From positions 12,410,001 to 12,474,000 of the forward strand of contig JALGPY010000007.1 of the NCBI GenBank assembly GCA_023055425.1: a DNA stretch of 64,000 nt, given 5' to 3'. The stretch's first letter is position 1. Each line of letters begins with the position of its first letter. Below the pieces are notes generated by a model. That model was not told where the DNA came from and made no database searches. It saw nothing but the letters and a program-made list of their open reading frames with translations. Source of the stretch: Linanthus parryae (taxonomy: Eukaryota > Streptophyta > Magnoliopsida > Ericales > Polemoniaceae). The position numbers and the translations under genes are program-made. Shown in pieces: positions 21,327 to 33,144 of this stretch.

Positions 21327-22604
21327 TCTCCCACTCGCACAGTGGGGTTGCACAATTCATCTAGTCTCCATCAATCTCCAACTTTCTATCATCTACAAAA
21401 GAGTATTGTGTGGCCGTGGCGTGTGACCGGTGAGAGTACCTGCATTTCGGGAGATCCGTACACCAAACTCGTATAGCCAGCATGGGAAGGCACCCTCTCG
21501 GGAGATCCACATACCAAACTCGTATAGCCAGCGCAGGAAGGCACCCTTAAAACATATAACATTAATAATGCTCTCCATAACTCTCGTATTCCCCAGATTC
21601 CTCCGATTGTCATCTCGTGGATCATGAGCACCTGCCATGTCCCGAAGGCCATGCTCCAATGAGTCCACATCTCCTTTATATTTTCATATCCTACATGATC
21701 TCATAAGATCTTGCAGGTGGGCCCAATGAAGATAATAAAGAGCGATGCAACGAGAATCTTTCCTTACATACATGTGTCACTCAGATTCGGCTCAGCTGCT
21801 TTCCCAGCAGTGTCCGGAAGGCCGAATCATCCATAGCCGTAAGGTGTCACGCCAAAGTAGCACCACCGACCCGTCTCCTCATGACACAGACGTAAGTACA
21901 AAGGGTATACAGTGTCAATCATCTTTATATGATCGACGAGGCTCACACGATGAGGAATCCCAGGGACTAATTCTACTCATCACCTCATGGTCACTCATAA
22001 GCGCGCGTTATTCAAGGGGGAATATGCGCCATAGTGTTTAGACTCTTATCAGAGCGCATGTCTTATCCTTGCAAAGGACCACTATGCAGATGTCTATTCG
22101 GTAGCCCTTATGGCCACCAGCCCGAGTGCTGCGATGTCACACTATTGTGAACAATTATCAGCTCTCGCATCTGGCTTCTTCTACACAGACTATACATGGT
22201 TCGGGGTAATAACCATGTTCGATTGGCCATAACCAACCTCACCTTGGAACTTATTTCCAATGCGATAGTTGAATCCGTCTGACAGGCTCCTAGCTCTACT
22301 GATAGACATCTAGCTCTTATCATAGGCCATATTCTTGTATGATAGGCATCTCTTATCATATCGCAGGCTTTCAGCGATTATCGGGATTCTGTCTCATCTT
22401 CCGCCACACCCAGACATATCCAGGATATTGCGAAGGCGGTTGCTCGTGTGAGTGAGCCAACCTAGTGTCTGCGTGACATGCTCTAAGCTAGTACAGGAAA
22501 TGTAACATATCATACACGTATCAAACAACATGCAGCATAAATAACAAATCCATTCCTAATATCCAATCAATCAATGTCTCAAAAACGTCTAATCAGTCTG
22601 ACAC

Positions 22605-23895
22605 CTAGTTCCATTTGCCTAACCCTATACTCCTAGTATGACCAACAAAAGTAGCCTTAAGAAGAGGCTTGGTCATTGGATCAGCTAACATATGATTCGT
22701 AGGAATATGCTCTAGAGTGATATCTCCTTTAGTTACTACTTCCCTAATGAAGTGGTACTTTATCTCAATATGTTTGGCCTTGCTGTGGTATTTCGGATCT
22801 TTAGCACAAGCTATGGCCGACATACTATCACAACGAAGCCTTACTGGTCTTGGTTCGTCAACCGCTCCTAAGCTGACCAGAAATCTCTTCAGCCAAACAC
22901 TCTCCTGCGCTGCCGCGGAGCAGGCAACGTATTCACCTTCCATGGTTGATAAGGCAGTGCAAGTCTGCTTGCTACTGTGCCATGTGATGGCTCCTCCACC
23001 CAGCATGAAGACGTAGCCTGAGGTCGATTTACGTGCGTCTAGGTCCCCACCCCAGTCAGCATCACTGTAGCCAATGAGCCTTAGCTCAGAGCCTCGATAG
23101 CTCAACACGTAATCCTTAGTACCTTTGAGATATCGGAGAATCCTCTTAACAGCCTTCCAGTGTCCAACACCGGGATCAGACTGATATCTGCTAACTAAAC
23201 CGACAGCATGACATATGTCGGGCCTTGTATACATCATTGCGTACATTAAACTTCCGACAGCACTTGCATAGGGTACTTTGGCCATCTGGTCTCTCTCGTG
23301 TTGGGTCTTGGGACACATTTCTAGGCTGAGTTTCTCGCCATGTGCAATGGGAGTCTCGAATGGCTTGGAGTCCATCATCTGGAACCGTTCAAGTATCTTC
23401 TTGATGTATGTCTCTTGAGACAAGCCAAGAAGTCTCTTGGAACGGTTTCTTAGGATCTTTATCCCAAGGATGTAACTCGCTTCTCCAATATCCTTCATTG
23501 AAAAACGAGAGGATAACCACCATTTGGTAGTTCCGAGCATTCCTTTATCATTGCTGGCTAGTAGTATGTCATCTACATATAATGACAGTATCATGAACTT
23601 CTTTCCGGAACGTTAGACATACACACAGTGGTCCTCATCAACCATTGTGAAGCCATATGCCACAATGTCTTGATGGAACTTCAAATACCACTGTCTTGAG
23701 GACTGCTTCAGTCCATATATGGAATTAATCAGTTTGCACACTTTGTGCTCTTGACCTTTCTTCTCAAAACCTTCCGGTTGAGCCATGTAGATCTCCTCAT
23801 CTAGTTCTCCATTGAGAAATGCAGTCTTAACATCCATTTGATGTAGTTCCAAGTCCATGCTAGCCACTATTGCAAGTATGAGGCGAATAGAGGCA
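22605..23895 (-). pseudogene. copia reverse transcriptase-RNase H remnant
   Basis: On the minus strand the frame starts inside the reverse transcriptase (ASIRLILAIVASMDLELHQ then MDVKTAFLNGELDEEIYM), passes VCKLINSIYGLKQSSRQWY and hits TAA at 23615-23613 after HCVYV. It then continues in the same frame through the catalytic LYVDDILLA, GIKILRNRSKRLLGLSQ and the RNase H region (YSDADWGGDLDARKSTSGY, TALSTMEGEYVA), ending NHMLADPMTKPL. One nonsense codon interrupts an otherwise uniform frame. All upstream pol domains are deleted, so the element depended on enzymes supplied by others. Confidence 0.9.
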
Positions 23896-23939
23896 ATTCC
23901 CACAACCGGTGGCACGCCACGCGCCGACGTCGGCCCGTG

Positions 23940-24120
23940 TGCCACGTCATCATGCCACGTGGCATGCCACGTCAGCACCTATGCTGACGCCAGCTGCCAC
24001 GCCAGCCCGCCACGTCATCGCCACGTCATCGCCACGTCAGCTGCCACGTCATCGCCACGTCAGCCACTTGCTGATGTGGCACCGCCACGTCATCTACCAC
24101 GTCAGGCCTGGGGCCACGTC
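23940..24120 (-). promoter_or_regulatory. Array of ten TGACGTGG motifs in the retroelement leader
   Basis: Ten copies of CCACGTCA on the plus strand (TGACGTGG in the element's sense) fall within about 190 bp, mostly as GCCACGTCATC or GCCACGTCAGC. TGACGTGG holds the ACGT core recognised by plant bZIP factors (mixed C-box/G-box). The array sits between the primer-binding site and the truncated pol. Binding is inferred, not shown. The surrounding 23900-24230 is far more GC-rich than the rest of the window. Confidence 0.7.
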
Positions 24121-24552
24121 AGCAGCCGCCGCCAGCCCTTTGGCGCGTGCGGCGCGTGGCTGCGCGTGGAGGCGGCGTCGGTGGCGCGTGAAGCCCACGC
24201 GCCGCCTTCCCGTGCTCCGTTCGCGACGAAATTAATTTTTTTGTGATCGTCTTTTCGTCCTGATCCTAATTATGTGGTCAAAAATCTAATTTTAACATGT
24301 TTTTGAAAAACGTGTTCTACTGATTGGATCTAGCAGTCCAGATTAATACAGTTCCGAAACTTTGAAAATTCATAACTAATTCATCGTAAATCCAAAAAAT
24401 ATAAAATTTATATATTTGGAATCCTCGTGAAAACCCCTACCTAACCATATAGGTTTCGTCTACTGGTTATGAAATTTCAGAAACGCGATTTTTAATACAG
24501 TTTCGGGAACGCTTATCGAGGCACGAAAACAAACTAATGGCTCTGATACCAA

Positions 24553-25020
24553 TAAGGGCAGGAAGGATCTAACACATTCAGATCTACAACATGAATTAAA
24601 GCGGAATATTCATGTGTTTATCTTGTCTTCCTAAGCTCCTTAATGCAGCGGATGATCGTTTGTTGTTTGCTTTCACGCGCCTCCTTCTTGATCTTGCTCC
24701 CACCAATCTAGTGTGAATCTCGAGGACGAACACTGATTTCCACACCACGTTCCACCTCCTTGGATGAAGTTGGAGAGAGACTAGGGTTCTCTACAACTAG
24801 TATGAATCTAGACAGAGTAACTTTATTCTCTGGAATAGCCCATATAATATGTAGGAGGCTGCCTCCTTATATAGGCAAAACTTCTCCTAAGTTTGCACAT
24901 AAACCCCTAGGGTTTGAGCCTTAGCTACTAACCCCTCTGGTTTGTGCATTAGTGCAACTAACCCCATAAGTTTACGATAATTACATTGGGCACCCCACAT
25001 GGGCGCACCAATTGCTAACA
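24553..25020 (-). repeat. 5' LTR of the minus-strand copia element
   Basis: A 468-bp LTR adjacent to the primer-binding site GGCTCTGATACCAA (24539-24552, plus strand). It lacks one base at its inner end compared with the other LTR. Confidence 0.9.
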
Positions 25021-25025
25021 CGATG

Positions 25026-25850
25026 AGAAAACAGCCAATCTAAAGGTTTAGATTTTTCATTAGGAGCTAGACCAACTTACAATGTAACATACCCGCAGGG
25101 GTTTCATTCTTAGATAAACCAAACTACTCTTGCATGGACCTGGAGGTGGGGACCTTAATTATCCTGCATGATGGTAGGTTTACGTTTCAAGCACCCGGAC
25201 TAATACTTGTATGTTGTGGATGATTTATCTTCTTAAATTGTGGAAATCCTTGTGATTATCATCAACTCACGCGGCTCGAAAAATTTGTTGGATGGAGGAA
25301 GAGGTTAGAGAGAAAATTTGGTGGAAGAGAAAGACAAAGATATTCTTGAGAGAGAACATGGAATACTTTAAAACAATTGAAACTTGCTTGATACGAAATT
25401 GAAGGAGGTAGAATAACTAGATACTATCTAGTACACCTACACTAAGAGACTCCACAAAAGATTTGGAGACTTACTAGAAGACTTTTGTAATTGTAGAGTA
25501 CGAGTCCCTATTTATAGGGAGTGTAGGAGGATTCTAGATTACATCATCTTTTAATCTCTCCAACTACAAACATCCAAAATATTATGTAAGACAATTCTAG
25601 AGATACATATTCCACAACTATTCTAGATACTTCTACCATCTAATTAATTGGATTGGACCCACTAGCTAAACTAGTGTAATAAATTTTGGGTAGTTAATTT
25701 TAACTAGTATGATTATTTTGTACTTCAAATATATTTAGGTTAGATCAAATTTAGCCTTCAAACAAAATCCCATCCGCAATGCCGTCTTTTCCTCTTTATT
25801 TTTGAGCCAGTAATGAATTCCAACACTCTGTCAAGCTAGTACTACCCATG
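25026..25850. other. Resumed F-box flank (25026-25220), then LTR-like AT-rich sequence
   Basis: 25026-25220 matches 37865-38050 (AAAGGTTTAGATTTTTCAT, AGATAAACCAAACTAC). From about 25260 to 25760 there is noncoding AT-rich sequence with a TATA-like CTATTTATAGGG (25509), which reads as a promoter on either strand. It may be an isolated LTR; no borders could be set. Confidence 0.4.
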
Positions 25851-26098
25851 TTTCCTCTCTTTCAACTTACTTCACTTTTAGACACTATGCACTGGGTCAC
25901 TTTGACCCGATGATTTGGTAGCGAAACGATACACGAATTTGGTAATCTCTGCATGATTTTGCAGAGTAAACTTTAATCTACAATACTATGAAAACATTCT
26001 CAAAAAATTACATTGTTTTACTATCTGAATCACCAAGTCAAAGTGACCAAGATACGGGTATAAAAAGTCAACCTAAGTTGAAAGAGAAGAAGCGGAGG
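25850..26098. mobile_element. Degenerate foldback MITE
   Basis: CTCTTTCAACTTA (25857) and TAAGTTGAAAGAGAAG (26073), together with GGTCACTTTGAC (25893) and GTCAAAGTGACC (26038), form an inverted repeat spanning ~250 bp. The end near CGGAGG resembles Stowaway-type ends, but the target site is not clear. Confidence 0.55.
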
Positions 26099-27290
26099 TT
26101 ATACTTGACACATTTTTTGAGTTTTCTAATAATGCTATTGTATCCTCAAATTATTCACAAACCGGTACAAGGATTTTTTGAGCAATTAAGAACATTGTGA
26201 CCGCAACTCACTCATATACCCCCTCCACCGCGCGCGAACATTGAATTGGATTGCGCTGGTTCGCAATTAGCGTGACATTCACAAGTATATGAATTAAGTA
26301 GTATAGAGAGTATTTTCAACTCACATTACCAATCCCAGGAGAACTTTTATAGGTTTGATCAAGCAATTAGATTCAAGAAATAGAGTGTAAAAAGGAGGAA
26401 TATTTTGAGAGTTTGTTATTACGAATTAAATACTAAAAATAAAAAAACTGAAAATAAATCTTTTTGTGAGAGTTTTCTGAGTAATTCTTACGGTTGTAAA
26501 TCTGGGGTTTGAGATACTAGATTCTGGGATCCCCGAGGATTTCTCCAGATTACGTTCTTTTTTATATAAAATCACACAGTAGTTTGTTTATTTGTGCCAC
26601 GTTACCATTGGTGTACTATCATATCGGCCTCATACACACGGTCATGATTCTGCAAATTTTCAGGTATTTCGGCCCACCTAGATCTGCAGTCTCGCTTTAA
26701 GTCTGTTAGGATTTATGACTTATCCTGTCAGCCTCGATCAAAATCATTAACAGTTGGTCAAACGCTTAGGCTAGTCATATCTCCCTTTCTCATCTCGGTC
26801 TATCAGGATAAGGGACTATATTCTGTTTTCTCTTCCTAACCCTAACTAGTCACTCTCGTGCACCGGGTTGAGTCTTTAGTAATTTTAGGTGATCAAGCCG
26901 AGCATGCATAAAGAGTAATATGAAAGACAAGAATAATAAATAATACTGTTGATCTTAAGATAATAAGATCATGAATCCATATTTAAAACAGAACAAAGTA
27001 CTCAATACGAAACCATAGGTTCACCGAGAACCTAGGTAAAGAGTTCCGCTACTGTACGACATAATTAAATACAATATTTTTAAAAATAAAGGCAGAATAA
27101 GATCAAACTGGTGTATTGGATTCCGAATTGCGCTTTCGTGCTCTCCGAGGATGCTTAGACTTCTCCTTGGGTGTTGATCTGTGTCAAAAAACGAGTTGTG
27201 GACATTCCTTTATATAGTGCTGAGAAGCTTCCAGAACGACTGCCTGACTTTACCAAATTGTCACTGTAAAAACAGCCTTAAAATTATCCA
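26099..27290. other. Noncoding, probably old LTR-element sequence
   Basis: No ORF with recognisable domains. It has a TATA-like CCTTTATATAGTGC (27209) and leads into the palindrome array. The unit-specific F-box upstream block begins at about 27655, so 25.2-27.65 kb is likely inserted DNA. Confidence 0.4.
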
Positions 27291-27585
27291 CTGTCTGCGT
27301 AGCTACGCACATAGCTACGCAGACAGTGACAAGTCAGCTCCCAAATCTTCATCTTTCCCCCTTGTCTGCGTAGCTACTTTCCCATGCGTAGCTACGCACA
27401 TAGGTACGCAGACATAACCTTTAGTCTTCAAGTTTCAGCAAATTTTCTCCATGCATGCGTAGCTACGCAGATAGGGTCTTCTGGCACTGTCTTTAGCTTC
27501 TTCTCTCTCTCTTCTTCCTCACTGTGTGCGTAGTTACCTGCGTAGCTACACACAGCCCTGCGTAGCGACGCACACAGTTGCAGAA
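27291..27585. repeat. Array of TGCGTAGCTACGCA palindromes
   Basis: Six exact TAGCTA cores and three variants (TAGGTA, TAGTTA, TAGCGA) are embedded in GTCTGCGTAGCTACGCAGAC-like palindromes at about 27293-27327, 27364-27413, 27453-27472 and 27525-27585. The spacers are unrelated to each other. Several sites form pairs that could fold into hairpins. Confidence 0.8.
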
Positions 27586-27654
27586 CTGTCCCTTCCATAG
27601 CCAATTTTCTCATCAACATCTTTTTGTCTGCGTTTTCTTATTTATTACACTGTT

Positions 27655-28014
27655 AATCCTTGAACTCTAACATGTCTAACATCAAAGTCATTGCACTGCT
27701 GCTTTATTTCAACACTCTACCTCACGTTTAGTGACCTCTCCCCACGTTATACATCGTGATTCTGCATCCAGTTCATGGTAATGGCAATGAGCCAAGCTTT
27801 TTGACATAGCCTAGTGTCGGGGTTTGACTCATTTGCAGCCCTTGGCACAAATAAAAGTTTGGAACAATTAGTCCTGAAGTGACCATGTAAAGCAAAATAT
27901 GAGCACTTTGCGTGTGATTTTTAAACTCCAACACATTACTACAAGAACAACGACGGCAACATAACAGAGCAGATTGGTCCTAGGGTTTTACGAAGCTAGG
28001 TTGGTTTGGAGATC
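27655..28014 (+). promoter_or_regulatory. Upstream block of F-box copy 3
   Basis: Matches the other upstream blocks (GAACTCTAACATGTCTAAC, GCAGCCCTTGGCACAAAT, CTAGGGTTTTACGAAGC). No insertions are seen in this copy. Confidence 0.6.
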
Positions 28015-29203
28015 ATGTCGATTAATCAAGTTCCTCACGACAACTTGTCCGATATTCTCAGGAATCCAAAGCTATCAATAGAAGACATTGTCCGATGCGC
28101 ATTCGTCAGCAAATCATGGTACTCCCTCGTCACTTCCCCTTCATTCGTTTCTCTTCATAGTACCCAACGACGAATTGATTTGATTTCCAAGAAAAAGAAG
28201 AAGGGTCTTTCTTGGTCATTGAAAGCAATGAGAGATATTCATTAAACTTGGATGACGACTCACTGTCTGAGTATAAAGTATTAAAATTTCCATTGAAGAC
28301 TCCCAACAAATTTAAGGTTGTTGATTGCCTGAATGGAGTGGTATGCTTGTCGGACAACCATGATAACATAGTTTGTGGAACCCCTCGATCAGAAAGCTGC
28401 TGGAACTTCCTAAACCTTTTGCCCCAGTAGATTCAATCTTGTTCGGTTCTATCGGGTTTGGCATCGATGCTGCCACAAATGATTTTAAGGTTGTTAGGGC
28501 TTTTGTCTCTCGCCATAAGAAGATTATAGAACGCCATGCCGAGGTTTATGAGTCTAGCGTAGGGCGCTGGAGAAGAATTAATAAAAGGGAGGCCGGGGGC
28601 TGGATTACTTGTTGTTGTGTCAGTTCGGAATTGAGTAAGCAGGCTTTTCTCAATGGAGTTGTGCATCGGGTTGGGCCGAGGTGCAACCCAAGGTTCAATA
28701 AGGGTATCGTGTCATTTGATTTCCAGAATGAGGCTTTTGGCTGGATGGATGTGCCAGCTGATCTTTGAACTCCCAAGGGATACGCTATGTATGATCTCCG
28801 TGTTTCTGTGATTGGAGGAGACTCACTTTCTCTTACAGTAAGTCATGTTCCTAGCGAAACATGTCTTGTGTGGGTGATGAAAGAGTACGGGGTAGTTGAT
28901 TCTTGGACAAAATTGTACACTGTCAATATTCCTAGTACTGGCGGAATAGGGCAGTGGGAAATAGTTTCAACGCGGTGGAATGGTGAGCCATTGGTGAAAA
29001 GACCGTATGAACGAGGGTTATATTCTTATGTTCCCGATACAAAACTTGTGAAGCATCTCCAATATTTCCATAGCAGTAATTTTGCTGTGGTTAATTTCGT
29101 GGAGAGCTTAGCTTTGCTTGGAGTAAAAGAAGGCGGCAAACACGGGATGGAGGCTAAAACTGAACCTCGTATGCCCTTGTTTAAGAGATGGATCTGCCGT
29201 TGA
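28015..29203 (+). pseudogene. F-box/FBA gene copy 3, disabled by two frameshifts and a stop
   Basis: It begins like the others (MSINQVPHDNLSDIL; the usual DIL is NL here) and keeps the F-box core with VSKSWYSLV in place of VCKSWYSLV. Frame 1 ends after KKKKGLSWS because a T is missing from the TTTT run at about 28207. The second frame runs to about 28372, where another T is missing before GTGGAACCCC. The third frame continues WNPSIRKLLELPKPF to TGA at 28766-28768, then resumes in frame with LRVSVIGGDSLSL to PLFKRWICR at 29203. With at least three lesions it is unlikely to make a full protein. The lesions are defined by comparison with copies 1, 2 and 4. Confidence 0.88.
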
Positions 29204-29609
29204 AGTAAAAGGTGTGAAACAAGGGATCCAATCGTGGTGGTGTGACAAAGAAGAAGATGAAAATTCGAAAAAAATTAAATTTGCAAGACATGTATTCATG
29301 CCATTGAAGTTTATATCATTCAATTTTTTGTCTTTCTCAAAGAAAATCAATTTTCTTTATCTTATTACTCTCTATTTGAAGTTATGATTCAATTTTATGT
29401 TACTTGATACTCGTAGTGAAATACCAGATTTGTTTTTTTATTTGATTTTAAACTCCAGTTTCGTGCTATGTCCCGAATCTTATTATTTGTCTTTTCCTCA
29501 TTTTAACAATATCAACCGCATTGGCCTAATAGGCCATGACAAAAACAATGGCGGTACATTTCGGAGAAAAAGAAATGCTGATTATGATACAATTTGCTCA
29601 ACAATTATT
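29204..29609. other. 3' flank of F-box copy 3
   Basis: AT-rich 3' flank shared with the other copies, including GGAGAAAAAGAAATGCTGATT (29563), which corresponds to the 45-bp unit amplified after copy 1. Confidence 0.5.
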
Positions 29610-30200
29610 TAAAGTTAGGGTTATTTAGTAGTGATAGAGATGAATACACTGCACACCTTTGACGAACTCCTTACTCTACATGAGATGAGAAATAAACTTA
29701 AAATCATAGCGTGCTAAGATTGTTCAAATAAGTTCTCCAAATACAAGTTCAAGATGTATCTCCCCGTGGAGAAAACATCGAGCCTATGTTCTTACGATTC
29801 ATATTTCCCTTTTCGGAGCTGGTATCGATGTGTCGCAGCTGAAATCGTATAAGTTTGCCAATCGTCACACTTCCTCCGCATTGTAAATTCAGCTATATAC
29901 ACACACACACCATGACATGACATGACATGACATGACATGACATGACATGACATGACATGAGGTCCAAAATTGTCAATCTAAAATTCAGTTTCGTGTGGCG
30001 ACTTCTAAACATGGTTTTCAACATCCTGAGTCTAGATCTTAGGATCTTACTATTCTACGATCCTTCAAGCCATGGCTTATCTAGATCCCATGTAAACTCC
30101 CCAAGTCATAATCATGGAGTCCTAGAGTCCCATAAACAGTTGTACGATTCAAGCGACATTATTTGAAGGACCTTACTGATCCTTTCAAAGCAGATAATGA
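29610..30200 (+). repeat. Downstream paralogous block of F-box copy 3
   Basis: Aligns with 15045-15640 and 36180-36760 through CAAGTTCAAGATGTATCTCC, TTCATATTTCCC and GATTCAAGCGA. It is interrupted by the CATGA microsatellite at 29911. Confidence 0.7.
29911..29960 (+). repeat. Perfect CATGA pentanucleotide microsatellite, 10 units
   Basis: Ten uninterrupted CATGA units, preceded by a short AC run. Paralogous positions (15358, 36490) have a single unit, so the expansion is specific to this copy. Confidence 0.9.
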
Positions 30201-30299
30201 GCTCAACGATAAATAGAACGCATCATTTTTGTTTGAAAATTACATTTAGCGCCATGGTTTTGCTTTGTAATAAACTCTAAATTTTAAGGGGTACGCTGT

Positions 30300-31270
30300 T
30301 GTTAGCTACAAGTTTGTCGATATATAGAGACATCACATAAATTAACACAGAAGAGTTGTAAGAGAACTCACATATGTAGGAACCCAGTTCTCTCTCCAAC
30401 AATCATCCAAAGGCATGAAGCGCCGTGAAATCGTGTTCGCCCTAGAAGTTCACACGGCTTGTTGGGAGGCGAGGAAAGTGAATACAAACGCAACAAAATC
30501 GGGATTATCGTCTGCGGATGATAACACTACAAGAGGTAAATGAATAAAGTTTCCCCTGTATATATCATGCTTTGATCTACCTCTTGTTTAGTAGCAGTAG
30601 TTTTCCTTCATTGGTATCAGAGGTATAGCTGGTATTTCGTTCCTCGTAACTCGAACCCATACCTGATCTGAAATCATTGGTTTTTGTAACTTAGGTTCCT
30701 GTATGCGAATTACATACCGTTGCGTAGATATTTTTCACTAGAATTCCAGAATTATCTTGTTTGTACTGTTTGGACAAACGTTGCAAAAGTTATGGTCATT
30801 TAAAGGTTATGCGCTATATAAATTTGTACCATTTAATTAGATCTGTAAAATAAAATGTGTTTTTAAAACATGTTAAAATCAAGATTTCAACACATAATCA
30901 GGATGGGGACGACGAGGCAAGCCCGCCGGTGTAGATCGCCAAAAATAGAGCATGGAAGGCGGTGTATGGTGCTCAAACGCCGACGACGCCACCACCAAGC
31001 GCACCCATGTGTCCTCACGCACCGCACGCACCAAGGTTAGATGCAGCAACTGATGTTGCACCTAGGGCTAACGTGCATGGCACGTGCCCGTAACACGACA
31101 ACTAGACGTTGACGTGGCAGGTGACATGGCAAACGGCATGGCATGTTGTTGTGTCATGCACATTCAGCCTAGAGGTTGATGTGCAGCCATGTGTTGCTGA
31201 CTGGACCGCCATGTGGCATCTGAGTCAGCATGTGGTGACATGTTAAGTCTCCGTAAAGAACCGGCAACCC
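30300..31270 (+). mobile_element. 5' end of an old copia element related to the one at 20858
   Basis: TGTTAGC (30300) to TTCCTTCA (30610) is LTR-like and shares TGTTCGCCCT/TTCACAC-type sequence with the younger element's LTR. TTGGTATCAGAGG at 30611 is a near-perfect primer-binding site. The leader (30624-31270) matches the younger leader at AAAACATGTTAAAATC and CACATAATCAGGAT. It then holds decayed versions of the bZIP-like array: TGACGTGGC once, otherwise TGACATGGC and TGTGGC forms. No gag or pol follows. Confidence 0.6.
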
Positions 31271-33060
31271 GCGCGGTAACCTTTGATCACTGTTTTCGTG
31301 AAAAATATTTATGGTTGAATTAATAATTCTTAATAGATAACTGTTTGCATCTTAATTTAGCAAACACGTGAGTATGCAAATGCTATTTATTATTTGTCAT
31401 ATAAATATGCATTATAAAGTCTAATGTTCCATATATAAGACAATTGGACATGCAGACGAGTTCGGGCATGCTCGAGATTGATTGTCAGTTATTTATGGAA
31501 TATAAGTAAGGGTTCACAGTCTAGATGATTTTGGACAAATCATTGGAATGACTGTAGTGTAACATTATAGTGACACATCTCGGTCAAGGAAACGGTATAG
31601 TTTCAACTTGTTACACTAGCATACTTTATGTATGTTGAACAGGACCGCCATATGAAATATAATTATCTCGGACTGACCGAAGTGAGATAATAAAATATTT
31701 TATTGTTATTGGTAATATTGGAAACTCTTAATCTATGATTGTTTATGTGGACACAAATCTTGATTAATCATTATTTTGATACATTGAGTGAGATTCAAAT
31801 GCGAGTCAACAATCCTGGTATATTGGATAATGATTGTTATGATTTGGTGAAAGCTAAATGAATCATGGAATTCACGTCTCGTATGAGAATGATGTACCCT
31901 CCTGGGAGCTCACTATGATTTGTTATGTCAAGTCTGGCCAGCTGGTTATTTGTAACCAGACATAAAAAATAAAGGTTGGGCGGTATAGATCAGGGAATAC
32001 ATAAGATGTTGATTAGATCGAAATTGTCGGTAAGAGTAGATCAGCATTAACGGGTATCTGTAATCTTAACGTGGGGAGTTGTCTGATATTAATAAAAAGA
32101 GCTCATACATAATGATGAGAATAAATGTCGGAGTGCAATTATAGTTTTATGGTGGAGTAAACTATAATTAATAATTAGTTTTGAATTTAATTCGGGTTGA
32201 GTTATGAGTTCAAATATATTATTGGGAGCCGATTCATTTATTTTCTCCAGAGGTCCCCGACGTAGTCCAACATAAGCGTGATCATGTGATTCGCAAGTGT
32301 TTTTGAGTCTCAAGTGTGTGGAATGTAAAATGATATTATGTATGGTATTTTATAGTTGATGGGTATTACTATAAACCATACGATTAGGACTTAATTGCAA
32401 GCTACACTAAAGTTTGTAGGGATGGACTTGCTATGTAAAGTTTTCCTACAAAGGACTTGTGTGCAATTATAAGTATTCTTAATATTAGGGTTAGTAATAT
32501 GTCTCTATAAATAGTCCACAATAGTTCTTACGTAATTATGATTGTTCATACAGCTTTTCCACACAAGAGAGAAAACCCCATATGTGCATCCATGAGCTTT
32601 TCAAGTTCGAAGCACCATTGAACTTGAATCGGAGCTTGGATCATACGTCGGAAGGCTTCCGGACGTACCAGATTCCGTTTTGGGGTGTTTAGGCCAAGAT
32701 AACGATATCGGATCGCTTTTGGTAAAACACGAAAGTTGTAGATCTTGAAAAAAACGAAGAGACATGAAGAAATGGCGCGTTGATCGGAGTCGTAGAACTC
32801 CAAATATCGGCGGTCAAAGTTTCTGGTCCGCATTTGATTTTCAGCAGGATCTGAATTCGGTTTTTGGAGCATAACTGGAGTTACGGATGTTGGATGAAGA
32901 CAAGTCATATATGAAAATCGTGTATCTCGACGAGACGGACGCAATGGAATAGGTACCGGTGTTTGATTCGGAACAGAGCTTCGTCAGTGTCTGGTCCAAG
33001 TCTCGGGATTGGCGTCGTCCCAGTCCGGATGGACTGTGGTAAGTTTTAAGCTAACTTACC
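31271..33060 (+). other. Noncoding LTR-like segment
   Basis: No conserved ORF. A TATA box-like CTCTATAAATAG at about 32504 is followed by a plausible transcript start region, as in a long LTR. The composition resembles the 1.43-kb LTR at 57076, though sequence identity is not evident. It is probably an old LTR or the interior of a deleted element. Borders unknown. Confidence 0.35.
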
Positions 33061-33144
33061 AGAATAATTTTTTGAATTCCTATGATTAATTCTCTGCATA
33101 AATCACGTGGTCCGGGATAAGTCTCGTCAAATTTTCCCTTCAGC

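Larger units (their letters stand above)
20858..25020 (-). mobile_element. Non-autonomous Ty1/copia element with two LTRs and 5-bp TSD
   Basis: Two LTRs (20858-21326 and 24553-25020) differ at about 10 substitutions and one 1-bp indel over 468 bp (~2%). The target duplication CGATG is perfect (20853-20857, 25021-25025), and the unoccupied paralogous site is at about 37855-37865. The element reads on the minus strand. A primer-binding site TTGGTATCAGAGCC lies at 24552-24539, and a polypurine GAGTGGGAGA abuts the left LTR. Gag, protease and integrase are missing: the GC-rich leader runs straight into reverse transcriptase near 23895. The 3' region (21327-22604) is noncoding, with a ~50-bp tandem duplication at 21436-21549. 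A recent insertion by LTR similarity. Confidence 0.93.

Noticed and set aside
23857..24246. Overlapping ORFs of 108-129 codons in the GC-rich leader
   Set aside because: GC-rich repeats lack stop codons by chance; the peptides merely repeat the CCACGTCA motif.
27291..27585. CRISPR-like spaced repeats
   Set aside because: Plant nuclear context, uneven spacing, palindromic units of variable length and no cas genes.
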